A DNA stretch of 51,718 nt, from positions 1 through 51,718 of the forward strand of contig JRFF01000043.1 in assembly GCA_000753575.1 (NCBI GenBank), in the 5' to 3' direction. This document shows positions 25,915 to 33,346 of this stretch, one piece after another. The position numbers and the translations under genes are program-made. How positions within the stretch are numbered: the first letter of the stretch is position 1; the number at the start of each line of letters is the position of its first letter. The notes below the pieces were generated by a model, which saw nothing but the letters and a program-made list of their open reading frames with translations, was not told the origin of the DNA and searched no databases. This stretch comes from Candidatus Izimoplasma sp. HR2 (lineage in GTDB: Bacteria; Bacillota_I; Bacilli_A; Izemoplasmatales; Izemoplasmataceae).

Positions 25915-26054
25915 GTTCTTGTAGTAAAACCTTACTTTTTATTGTACAAAAGTAAATTATGATCATTTCTTGTTTACATTTATTCACCATTAGAAAAGAG
26001 GTATTCTTTTCCAAAAAGAAATACTAATACTTTGTGTGAATTCACTCCAGAATA

Positions 26055-26597
26055 TTATATATTACCATAAAGATAATTATGTAGTTCTGCATCCCTAGTA
26101 ATATACTCTCTAAGTTTTTTAATTGCTTTATTAATTGTTTTTGAAATATATTGTTGTGAAACACCTAGCTCATTTGCAATAACAGTTCCTTTTTTAGTTT
26201 TAAAATAGAATTTATATATAATTTCTTTTTCTTTTTCAGTTAAAACAGCATCTATAACTTCAAAAAGTTTTTTTCTTACCTCACTTTGTAATAACTCTTC
26301 AAAAATATCTGCTTCACCAGGAATTTCATTTAGTAATTCTGTACCTACCTCAGAAATATCATTTAATGATATGCTTAAACTATATATTTTCTTTTTTAAT
26401 AACTTATTCCTGTAGTTTTTTAAACTAATAAATATGTAAGCATCAATATTTTTGATTGTACTATTAACTTGTAGACTATTTATTAGTGATAGTAGATACA
26501 CTAGTAATTCCTGATAGATATCCTCTTTAATATTATTGTTTAATGAGGATGTTAAATACTGAATTGCATTAAGATGTAAATTGATTGTCTGTTTCAT
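26055..26597 (-). CDS. Sigma-70-family-like transcription factor
   Basis: 180 residues from ATG 26597, preferred because AGAGGTGAGACT is upstream. DIYQELLVYLLSLINS and DAYIFISLKNYRNKLLKKK are in the place of region 2; LTEKEKEIIYKFYFKTKKGT-VIANELGVSQQYISKT is region 4. It is close in plan to 23339-24091, though 70 residues shorter. Convergent with the RNPP regulator (141-base gap without a clear terminator). It probably serves as the output step of an island regulatory circuit. Confidence 0.65.
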   Translation of the reverse strand: MKQTINLHLNAIQYLTSSLNNNIKEDIYQELLVYLLSLINSLQVNSTIKNIDAYIFISLKNYRNKLLKKKIYSLSISLNDISEVGTELLNEIPGEADIFEELLQSEVRKKLFEVIDAVLTEKEKEIIYKFYFKTKKGTVIANELGVSQQYISKTINKAIKKLREYITRDAELHNYLYGNI

Positions 26598-26751
26598 AGT
26601 CTCACCTCTTATAGTAAAGAGGGGGTTCTTAATAAAAAATACAACCATAATATGTCTCAAAAACAATATTCTATGCAAACATACTAATTACAAAGTCGTT
26701 TTATTGTCTATCTATATAATATAAAGAGATTATCTATAAGAGATTTACATA

Positions 26752-26783
26752 AAAAAACATCTTGCTCAAATTGAAAGCAAGAT
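26752..26783 (-). terminator. Terminator behind the 26828-27119 pseudogene
   Basis: Hairpin ATCTTGCT ... AGCAAGAT followed on the minus strand by GTTTTTTTATG. Confidence 0.75.
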
Positions 26784-26827
26784 ATTAATAAAATATATAA
26801 AACCGATTTAATTTAATCAGTTTTTTA

Positions 26828-27119
26828 TCACTTAGATTGTAATAACCAATAAATTTCAGTTGCATCAACCTGGTCACAAATTTTATGATGTTTATATTTG
26901 TGGTTCATCATAAATAATCCTGGAACGCCTGAAATTTTTCTTAATAATTCTCTGAAAGCTGATTTAGTGACTTTAATTTTATTTCAAACACTTTTGGAAC
27001 ACAACTAAAGATAGTTATATGTGATGATGCTACAATAAGTAGAAATCCCATTTTTCTGCCATTTTATCCGTGATATCAACAATTCCGTCTGATACAAAGT
27101 ATAAAGCTTTATCTAACAA
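26828..27119 (-). pseudogene. Decayed gene of unknown function
   Basis: Two frames on the minus strand give coherent protein sequence: LLDKALYFVSDGIVDITDKM ... AEKWDFYLL, then a stop at 27030, and after a shift TKSAFRELLRKISGVPGLF ... QVDATEIYWLLQSK ending at a TGA (26828). Between them are several stops. No start or ribosome site is visible. Composition is typical of real protein, so I read it as a dead gene of at least 95 codons. The rest of 26598-27348 (about 750 bases) holds only the terminators listed. Confidence 0.5.
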
Positions 27120-27272
27120 AATAGTTAAAAAATACCAAAAGAATACCCAAACAACAAATATCTCATAAATTACTATATATTCATATTAATCATATTTGCA
27201 TTATAATTATTCTTTTTGTATTTATATATATTTCTAGGCTTTGTTTAATCATACTATTCCTAAATTCAAAAT

Positions 27273-27310
27273 AAAAAATCTTAAATAGTATATACTACTT
27301 AAGATTTTTT
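27273..27310. terminator. Terminator of the lipoprotein operon
   Basis: AAAAAATCTTAA ... TTAAGATTTTTT around a GTAGTATATACTA-type loop; symmetrical, T runs on both strands. Confidence 0.85.
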
Positions 27311-27348
27311 CTTGTATTATTAAATGCTTTATCATAATATCAGTGAAT

Positions 27349-27549
27349 TTACTTCAATATATTCTTATTTCGAATAGGAAGATAAAGTAAAACTCCAAAA
27401 TAACTAAAAAACAGTAACATTATAACCCAAAATATTTTTGATTTGTTACTAATATTCTCCTTATTTAATAAACTTATCAATAAGATTATTGGGAACAAAA
27501 AAATTAGTACACCCAAAATATATATACCCCAATATACCTGATCTGTCAT
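27349..27549 (-). CDS. Small two-helix membrane protein (PLDc_N-like)
   Basis: 66 residues: helix at about 8-27, polar loop NKENISNKSK, helix at 39-57 with KIFWVIMLLFFSYFGVLLYL. The pattern W.....PF.G..LYL is that of the PLDc_N (phospholipase D N-terminal-like) family. Its start codon overlaps the stop of the upstream lipoprotein gene (TAATG), so translation is coupled. It may be a membrane partner or immunity protein for its neighbour. Confidence 0.55.
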   Translation of the reverse strand: MTDQVYWGIYILGVLIFLFPIILLISLLNKENISNKSKIFWVIMLLFFSYFGVLLYLPIRNKNILK

Positions 27550-28280
27550 TAAGATTCATCTACAATCTGAATTTTTGTTATTATTAAATCTGAACTAGGT
27601 AAGTGCTCATAATTTGTGAAAAAAGCTACATAATAGTCGTAATCAACTTGATAAACAAAAATAGTATCTATATTAATAAAACTTCCAGCATAAATAGCTA
27701 CACCGACTTCACTAATTCTTGTACCCATTGGAATGTATAAAGCATTCATAATATCAAATGAATTAAAAGACCAATCTAATTTTAAAGTATCCTCATGAAG
27801 ATAATAATCAGTACCGTCTCCTAATGGAATAGATAATAAATTTAACCCAGAGTCCATTTTTTGATATATACCGTTGCGATATGATAATAAAAATTCATTA
27901 TCTTCATCTATTATAATAGCATTTAGATTAGGTGCTCCGGTAAAATGTCCTCCACCAACAGACATAACATTTTTTGATATAACTAATACTTCAACATTAT
28001 CATTGTAAGTTAAAGAATCAGTCTTTAGAAAATCAGAAACAACATAAATAACTGATTTCCCATTAATTTCCTCAGGTATTAAAACTATATTTTCAGAACC
28101 TAAATATCTATTAATAGATATCCCTTCAATTATTTCGTTAGTAAATATATCTACTACTTCTATATCTGAAAACTCAAATATATCGGTATAATCAAAATAC
28201 TCTACTTCACCATTTATATCACAACCTGTTAAAACTAATAAAATTGTTGTCATCATTAAAACTAAAATCCCTTTTTTCAT
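27549..28280 (-). CDS. Lipoprotein with BspA-like leucine-rich repeats
   Basis: 243 residues. Signal peptide MKKGILVLMMTTILLVLTGC ends in the lipobox LTGC, so it is attached to the outer face of the membrane through Cys20. The body has weak LRR_5/BspA-like strands (VLVISKNVMSVGG, NLNAIIIDEDNEFLLSY, YIPMGTRISEVG). GAGGG lies upstream of the ATG. Possibly binds an external target; co-translated with the PLDc_N-like gene. Confidence 0.65.
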   Translation of the reverse strand: MKKGILVLMMTTILLVLTGCDINGEVEYFDYTDIFEFSDIEVVDIFTNEIIEGISINRYLGSENIVLIPEEINGKSVIYVVSDFLKTDSLTYNDNVEVLVISKNVMSVGGGHFTGAPNLNAIIIDEDNEFLLSYRNGIYQKMDSGLNLLSIPLGDGTDYYLHEDTLKLDWSFNSFDIMNALYIPMGTRISEVGVAIYAGSFINIDTIFVYQVDYDYYVAFFTNYEHLPSSDLIITKIQIVDES

Positions 28281-28348
28281 CTTTATCCCTCTTTCAATTT
28301 AGTATTTTTATAAATATTATACCATTAATTTATATGGATGTCATCAAC

Positions 28349-28389
28349 AAAAAAAGAACTAACATCTAAGTTTATTAGATATTAGTTCT
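28349..28389 (-). terminator. Terminator of the hydrolase gene
   Basis: Minus-strand stem AGAACTAATATCTAA ... TTAGATGTTAGTTCT followed by seven T. Confidence 0.9.
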
Positions 28390-28451
28390 ACTGTTTATTT
28401 TATGTATCAATTTTAATACACAGTGTAAACACATTATATTTTATATAACTT

Positions 28452-29537
28452 TTAGTCAAATAATACAAATGCAGTAAACCTTACAGTTTCAGGTTGATCA
28501 CATGTATTCATATGGTGAAAAGGAATAATGTCTGGATTCCATTCATTGATTAAAAGAGATAATCCAATAAGAATTTTTTCTGGGGCTGTAAAAACTGCTG
28601 TGGTAAGATTTCCTACAAATCCTACTACACTATCGACAATCGGATTTATATTAACCCCCTCAACCAAATTACTAATTATATCAGTGTTAACTAACTCAGG
28701 AAGACCTAGATACACATATGATCTATCATAAATTCTAATATTGTTGCTATCTATAGTCAATGGCTCCTCCTCAGATGCTCCAGTTTGATCCTTTAAGAAG
28801 ACAACACCATCAGAAACAAGCTGCGTTCCTGTTAAAAATTCAATTCCATCATCAAACCCAATTTCCACTAATGTGGTTTTGTCTATTTTGACAGCAACTC
28901 CAGCCACAATATACAGATCGTTTTTCTTACTTGATAAATTCCATCTTGCTCTTAAACCTTTTAGATAGTCATCGGATGTAATGTTTTCTAATCCTTCAAT
29001 TATTTCAGGATTTATGCTGCTTGGTAACATTCCTAATACTTCTCCAACAAAACTAGTTGCACTACTATCACCATAAGGTGAATGGATAGATACTAATTTA
29101 TCAATTTCATTTGGATACTTCAATGTAAATTCGGTATTAACTAGTCCACCTTTACTATGTCCAACTAAATTAAATTTTCTAGTATATCCTAAATCTTTTA
29201 TTCCATCTATAAACATTTTTAATTCTTCTCTTTGAGATTCAACTGAATCTACGCCGTTCTTAAATTCTGTTTTAATGTATATATTTTTATTTTTTGGTGC
29301 GTTTGCATAATAATCTGCAAAATTGCTCATCCATAATGCTACCTTTTCACTTCCAGTCATATATACTTGATTACTAACTGGTCCTACATTACCTGTTCTA
29401 TTTGATAAACAATCAATATAAACTATTTCTTCTGTTTCTTCTAATAATGTTGTTTGAAATCCACTAAAAGAACCCTCACTTCCAACAAATCCATGTTGCA
29501 TTAAAACTATTTTCCCAACTCTTGGTGCACTTGACAT
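28452..29537 (-). CDS. Alpha/beta-hydrolase, lipase-like
   Basis: 361 residues, ATG after AAAGGAGGACATAAT. LMQHGFVGSEGS near residue 13 is the HG oxyanion-hole loop and LVGHSKGGLVNTEF (about residue 125) the nucleophile elbow G-H-S-K-G-G with Ser as nucleophile; a C-terminal His (PFHHMNTCD, about residue 345) could complete the triad, and an Asp around VSDG is a candidate acid. No signal peptide. The GHSKGG elbow is shared with PGAP1-like and phage-type lipases. It follows a nucleotidyltransferase-type gene by 64 bases, the same gene order as the Rhs operon, so it may be a lipid-attacking effector. Confidence 0.75.
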   Translation of the reverse strand: MSSAPRVGKIVLMQHGFVGSEGSFSGFQTTLLEETEEIVYIDCLSNRTGNVGPVSNQVYMTGSEKVALWMSNFADYYANAPKNKNIYIKTEFKNGVDSVESQREELKMFIDGIKDLGYTRKFNLVGHSKGGLVNTEFTLKYPNEIDKLVSIHSPYGDSSATSFVGEVLGMLPSSINPEIIEGLENITSDDYLKGLRARWNLSSKKNDLYIVAGVAVKIDKTTLVEIGFDDGIEFLTGTQLVSDGVVFLKDQTGASEEEPLTIDSNNIRIYDRSYVYLGLPELVNTDIISNLVEGVNINPIVDSVVGFVGNLTTAVFTAPEKILIGLSLLINEWNPDIIPFHHMNTCDQPETVRFTAFVLFD

Positions 29538-29601
29538 ATTATGTCCTCCTTTTTTATTTTATACTTACAAGGAGGAATATCAACACTCTTTATACAACCA
29601 A

Positions 29602-30459
29602 TTATTTAATTCTTCTCATATATTTTGAAATTCTTTTATAAAATATTGTATTTTGTATTTCTGAATAAACACTTAAATCAACTGGAATTTCAAATAATTC
29701 TTCTAAATATTCTTTAATTTTTTTCTTATGCCATATATCTATATCTACTAGAATATCTATATCACTATACTCATTATTTGTTTCTAATATGTATGATCCA
29801 TAAATATATATTGATTTTGGTAAAAATAGCCTTTTAATTTCATCTTGATTATCATAATATTTTTCTAGGATCGATTTAATATTTGTCTTTTTGTGTTTTT
29901 CCCTATAAACATAATTAAATCCTTGTATTTTCTTTATAAGATCATTGAAGTAAAAAATATCATTGCAATTAACTGCATATTTGAATAATTTGTAATACGG
30001 GAAAAATACAATTGGTGTAATTCCATTCCAAATTAATGAAAAATTTATCAGTAATGTTACTACCTCATATGTATCCGAGTAAAAAATCTTATTTTTAATT
30101 GAATAATATAAAATTTCTTCTACAATTTCATATGTATTATTCTCTTTTATCTTTTTCAATTTTTCGTCTAATACATACATATACTTCATATTAGGTTCTT
30201 TATAGTTAACTGTTTTTATTGATTTATATAAGTGATCAATATCAGTTAAAGTAATTTTTTTATCAATATATATGTAAAATGACTCTTTTAGCTTTTCAAA
30301 ATATAATGTCACTTCATTTTTAGCAAAATCTTTGTTATTGTATACATTTTGAATATCATTATAATACTTTTCTGTAAGCTCTCCAAATTTTGAAACACAC
30401 AAGTTCTTAAGAATCTTAAAATCAATTTTTTTATTATATTGTATATCTTCTATGTTCAT
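29602..30459 (-). CDS. Nucleotidyltransferase-type protein, hydrolase operon
   Basis: 285 residues, ATG after AAGGAGGAGATTTA. C-terminal motif SIYIYGSYILETNNEYSDID followed by ILVDIDIW, with third Asp in IPVDLSVY; helical N-terminal part with LLINFSLIWNGITPIVFFPY. The layout is that of 20866-21726 and 21716-22588. All three precede a putative effector gene, which suggests a conserved accessory role such as AMP transfer to the effector, to its target, or to tRNA. Confidence 0.65.
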   Translation of the reverse strand: MNIEDIQYNKKIDFKILKNLCVSKFGELTEKYYNDIQNVYNNKDFAKNEVTLYFEKLKESFYIYIDKKITLTDIDHLYKSIKTVNYKEPNMKYMYVLDEKLKKIKENNTYEIVEEILYYSIKNKIFYSDTYEVVTLLINFSLIWNGITPIVFFPYYKLFKYAVNCNDIFYFNDLIKKIQGFNYVYREKHKKTNIKSILEKYYDNQDEIKRLFLPKSIYIYGSYILETNNEYSDIDILVDIDIWHKKKIKEYLEELFEIPVDLSVYSEIQNTIFYKRISKYMRRIK

Positions 30460-30569
30460 TAAATCTCCTCCTTATGTTATTAAGAGGGATTTGATCTTTA
30501 AATATACAACATATTTTTCTATTTTGTTAAAAAAAATCGCCAAATGGTGGCTCAATCTTTCTTCATTTT

Positions 30570-30840
30570 TGTGAAAACAAGTTTTTTTCACTGCCACGAT
30601 TTCTCTGGACACATAGTCCCCCCCTAAAGTTTGAAAAAAGTGAAATACAACATTCCTTGTTTCTTTAATTATATTATTTTTAATATGAATTATGAATCAT
30701 ATTCTTATGTATGAGTAAATCCATTTACTGTTCGATATTCTACCGATATTAAGTAATCAAGTTTTCAAGCTAGACTATTGTTATTGAAGTAATGATATAC
30801 AGTTCTATAGCTGTTTGTATATGTATCTTAATATAGCAAA
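30570..30840 (-). mobile_element. Decayed 3' end of an IS3-type element, copy B
   Basis: Minus strand from about 30835 reads IQTAIELYIITSITIV-like sequence with shifts; corrected it gives AIELY..YFNN-SLA, TGA, KLDYL..VEYRTVNGF, the C-terminus of an IS3-group transposase. The end sequence at 30587-30640 (gccacgatttctctggacac) aligns with copy A at 12355-12400. It includes a C7 run (30622-30628). Apart from this and the small frames listed, the 527 bases 30460-30986 hold no gene. Confidence 0.6.
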
Positions 30841-30986
30841 AGATCTATACCTATCTACTTTATCTAAACTTGAAGAATCAAATCTTTCTAAAAAAGGGGG
30901 AAAGGAGATAATTCAAAATATAGATAATGTAATAGTACATACTGGAATCGCAAGAGTTCAGATAACGTACTAGAAAGAGGATTATT

Positions 30987-31222
30987 ATGAGAAGCAATTT
31001 AACCAATAGAAAATTAATAAATTTCATTCTAGGAAAACCAAGAATGAAGATTGAAAATTTGAATCATTTCATCATACATTATTCAATAGGATTTTTCATG
31101 CACATAGTATTTTGTTTTTTAATTATGCTTGGTATGTGAATTATAACAAAGAAATTTTTCTTAATATGGTACTTCTCAGTATATTTCCATTTATAGTATT
31201 TTGTTTACAAGACTTCATCCAA
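30987..31222 (+). pseudogene. Small two-helix membrane protein with a frameshift
   Basis: ATG at 30987 after AAGAGGATTATT; the frame ends at a TGA (31137) after 50 residues, inside a helix (IGFFMHIVFCFLIMLG). One frame over, the sequence continues without a break as YVNYNKEIFLNMVLLSIFPF ... and ends at a TAA at about 31220. The joined product has about 85 residues and two helices. One shift near 31132 separates the halves: mutation or, less likely, programmed frameshifting. Confidence 0.45.
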
Positions 31223-31225
31223 AAT

Positions 31226-31256
31226 AAAATGAAGACATAACCTCTTCATTTTATTT
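31226..31256 (+). terminator. Terminator
   Basis: AAAATGAAGA ... TCTTCATTTTATTT, convergent between the frameshifted gene and the 31251-31679 gene, whose stop codon lies inside it. Confidence 0.8.
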
Positions 31257-31679
31257 AATCAGCATTTTCGATTCATTCAATAAGGATTTAATAAATTTTA
31301 ATATACCTGATTCCTTATCATTGATAAAACAACTCAATGCTTTTGAGTCATCACTAGTGATTTTGTACTCAGGATTAGAAAATTTAACCTTAATAGATGT
31401 CTTAATGAAATTATTTCCATACTTAAAACTCAATTTAACTGCTTCACTTTCAATAATCAATGTTCCTAAATGTTCATTTGATACATTTGAAGTTACAATG
31501 ATATTTTCAGTGATATACTTAATATCTTTGTGTCCTGTTGCTTTTTCATAAATATGAATCTTATTACTTGATAAATAAAAATCAAATCTTTTATCACAAT
31601 AGGTATTAAGACTTATTATATCATTAATTTGTGTTTGTTGATTATATTCAAATAATGAAAGTTTCATTGCTTCACTCAA
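31251..31679 (-). CDS. Hypothetical protein
   Basis: About 142 residues if it starts at the TTG at 31679, which has GGAAGG nine bases upstream; the GTG at 31688 abuts that site. The middle is a beta-rich domain (KIHIYEKATGHKDIKYITEN, then LGTLIIESEAVKLSFKYGN) and the end a basic helix. No family recognised. It follows the 31694-31861 gene with a gap of 14 bases. Confidence 0.5.
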   Translation of the reverse strand: MSEAMKLSLFEYNQQTQINDIISLNTYCDKRFDFYLSSNKIHIYEKATGHKDIKYITENIIVTSNVSNEHLGTLIIESEAVKLSFKYGNNFIKTSIKVKFSNPEYKITSDDSKALSCFINDKESGILKFIKSLLNESKMLIK

Positions 31680-31693
31680 TTGATTCACCCTTC

Positions 31694-31861
31694 CTAATCA
31701 TCTAGATTACTTCTAATCTCATCATGTATTTCTTTTGCTCTATTACCGTCTTCTGTTTTACCTAATCCCTCTCCAAACTCTTCATTATGTTCTTCTGTTT
31801 TTGGAATGTCTAATTCATTATATTCATTCTCTAAGTCTTTATTTTTCTTATCACTACACAT
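31694..31861 (-). CDS. Small acidic hypothetical protein
   Basis: 55 residues, ATG at 31861 after GAGAGGGGGTTAGTAAT. Very rich in Glu, Asp, Asn and Lys (DIPKTEEHNEEFGEGLGKTE), probably unstructured. It directly precedes 31251-31679, so the two form a pair such as an acidic anti-partner and its target; this is inference. It is divergent from the Thg1-like gene. Confidence 0.5.
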   Translation of the reverse strand: MCSDKKNKDLENEYNELDIPKTEEHNEEFGEGLGKTEDGNRAKEIHDEIRSNLDD

Positions 31862-32007
31862 ATTACTAACCCCCTCTCAAAATCAATTATATCATAAGAA
31901 AGGAGAATTCATACATGTGTACATATTACGAATCAATAAATTGTAGTGATAAATGAGAAGTGTTATAGTAACTATATAGATACATTAATTATAAATTCTA
32001 ATATAGG

Positions 32008-32016
32008 GGGGGGGAC
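32008..32016 (+). promoter_or_regulatory. G9 tract at the ribosome binding site of the Thg1-like gene
   Basis: Nine G in a row sit between a TAATATA -10-like box and the ATG at 32019. The tract also serves as the Shine-Dalgarno site. Such a tract is rare in DNA this AT-rich and is prone to slippage. Confidence 0.6.
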
Positions 32017-32018
32017 AC

Positions 32019-32729
32019 ATGTCAAAACCAAGGATTACAAAAGACGTAGAAGGGAAAAGGCTAATTGAGTTTGAGGCAGTATCAAATATAAACAAGTACT
32101 ACTTCATTAGACTTGATGGTTCTAATTTTTCTGAATTTAGAGTAAATAGAAACTCAATAAAGAATATGCATATGTTTGATGAAGTTATGTTACAGCTATC
32201 AATTGAAATAAGAAAGCGGTTCGGATTTATAAAAGCATGTTTCTATTATGATGATAAAATCAATCTGTTTTTCAATGGTAATGATTTACCAAGAAAAAGA
32301 AGGATCATAAAAAACTTAACTATGGTTTCATCTTTTACTTCTGTAGTATTTAATAAGATTCTTAAGCAATCAAATTACTCAAGACAACTAAGACTTGATT
32401 ATGAATATATCTTTGACTCTAGGATTATTGAACTAGAGGGCGACATGGGAATAAAAGATTATGTATTAGAGAGACTCGATAGTAATAGACATCAATTAAA
32501 AAATATGATTGAAAATGTATTAAAAGTTAAAGATACTAACAGAAGACTAAATCAGTTAATTTCAAAATACCTCATTACAAAAAGTATATTCATGGACTAT
32601 AGATTTCTATTTGGAACATATATTGATTCTGAGATGAAAGTCATTAAATCAAGTAAGACTCATTCTAAATTTGTCAAATACATATATAATGATATAATTT
32701 TAATCTTAAATAAAAATTTAACGCAATGA
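32019..32729 (+). CDS. Thg1-like 3'-5' nucleotide polymerase
   Basis: 236 residues. The whole motif order of the Thg1 family is present in diverged form: YYFIRLDGSNFSEF (RIDGRxFHxF, metal Asp), ACFYYDDKINLFF (YGQSDEYSF, second metal site), NLTMVSSFTSVVFNKIL (LVSxFTxxF), IFDSRIIEL (FDARV), and YVLERLDSNRHQLKNMI (YFxWRQxDxHxN). Thg1 and Thg1-like proteins add nucleotides to RNA 5' ends in the 3'-5' direction, repairing truncated tRNAs or adding G-1 to tRNA-His. In a defence island it may mend tRNAs cut by a nuclease, or modify them. Single gene with its own terminator. Confidence 0.75.
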   Translation: MSKPRITKDVEGKRLIEFEAVSNINKYYFIRLDGSNFSEFRVNRNSIKNMHMFDEVMLQLSIEIRKRFGFIKACFYYDDKINLFFNGNDLPRKRRIIKNLTMVSSFTSVVFNKILKQSNYSRQLRLDYEYIFDSRIIELEGDMGIKDYVLERLDSNRHQLKNMIENVLKVKDTNRRLNQLISKYLITKSIFMDYRFLFGTYIDSEMKVIKSSKTHSKFVKYIYNDIILILNKNLTQ

Positions 32730-32749
32730 TTAAACCACTTATTACAGTT

Positions 32750-32787
32750 AAAAGCTGAGCAAATCTTTGCTCAGCTTTTCTTTTATT
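32750..32787 (+). terminator. Terminator of the Thg1-like gene
   Basis: AAAGCTGAGCA-AATCT-TTGCTCAGCTTTT followed by CTTTTATTATT. Confidence 0.9.
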
Positions 32788-32848
32788 ATTATTCTTATCT
32801 CGACTGATATATTATAAATTATACAATAAATATAATACAAATATATAT

Positions 32849-33067
32849 TTACCGAAAATCAGTTTTAAAGAACCGCTCTTTGAATTGATTGAATCCCAAA
32901 ATACTAAATGTACCTCTATTCTTTGTTACAATCCCTACATCTATAAAAAAAATCATATCTTGCGGATTTATAAACTTTTCGAAAATACGAAATATTTCTT
33001 TTGCACTCCTCTGATTGTAGTACGTGTCAAAAATTTTTATAAGAAACTCACTTAGAGAGAGAATACA
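32849..33067 (-). pseudogene. 3' remnant of a hypothetical gene
   Basis: A 72-codon open frame on the minus strand with no usable start, bounded upstream by a TAG. The protein text (SEFLIKIFDTYYNQRSAKEI, then DMIFFIDVGIVTKNRG) has natural composition. Probably the end of a gene cut by rearrangement. The 559 bases 32788-33346 hold only this and the next fragment. Confidence 0.35.
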
Positions 33068-33073
33068 CTACTA

Positions 33074-33250
33074 ATGGAATCAAAGCTTGAATTCAATAAT
33101 TCAATGGAATTTAGAAATAAAGGAGACGGTTTCACTAAACGCGGAGTACGATTACTTTTAAAAAAAGGATTTAATGGAGTGAATATTAAAACAGAACTTG
33201 TAATAAACATTTTTGATGTTTGGCCTTACTATTCTACTGAACACTTATGA
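33074..33250 (+). CDS. Short hypothetical frame, probably a gene fragment
   Basis: 58 codons from an ATG without a clear ribosome site to TGA. Text such as MEFRNKGDGFTKRGVRLLLK looks like real protein more than the opposite frame does. It stops six bases before the junction repeat at 33256, so it may be a cassette remnant. Confidence 0.3.
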   Translation: MESKLEFNNSMEFRNKGDGFTKRGVRLLLKKGFNGVNIKTELVINIFDVWPYYSTEHL

Positions 33251-33255
33251 TATGC

Positions 33256-33282
33256 ATGGATTTTCAATCGTTTGCTGCATTA
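33256..33282 (-). repeat. Junction repeat family B, copy 1 (tRNA-Phe-like)
   Basis: Plus strand atggattttcaatcgttt followed by gctgcatta. On the minus strand it contains TTGAAAATCCAT, matching the anticodon loop (GAA) and 3' stem of tRNA-Phe. Followed on the plus side by the hairpin 33284-33310. Copies at 33891 and 34455. Confidence 0.6.
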
Positions 33283-33283
33283 G

Positions 33284-33310
33284 AACAGAGAGATGATTAA
33301 TCTCTCTGTT
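33284..33310. terminator. Hairpin at junction B1
   Basis: AACAGAGAGA-tgattaa-TCTCTCTGTT, a ten-base perfect stem just after the RNase III-like gene on the minus strand; no strong T run, so termination may be weak. Confidence 0.55.
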
Positions 33311-33346
33311 CTAATTTCTTGTAATTTTTTATTAAGTATTTATAAA

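Noticed and set aside
32008-32016. G9 tract as a sequencing artefact only
   Set aside because: Cannot be excluded without reads, but it sits exactly where a ribosome site is needed and a purine-rich site there is expected, so I kept it as a feature.
33074-33250. Minus-strand 55-codon frame over the same region
   Set aside because: Composition (Pro/Ser/Phe-rich) is typical of a shadow; the plus-strand frame looks more like protein, though it too is only weakly supported.
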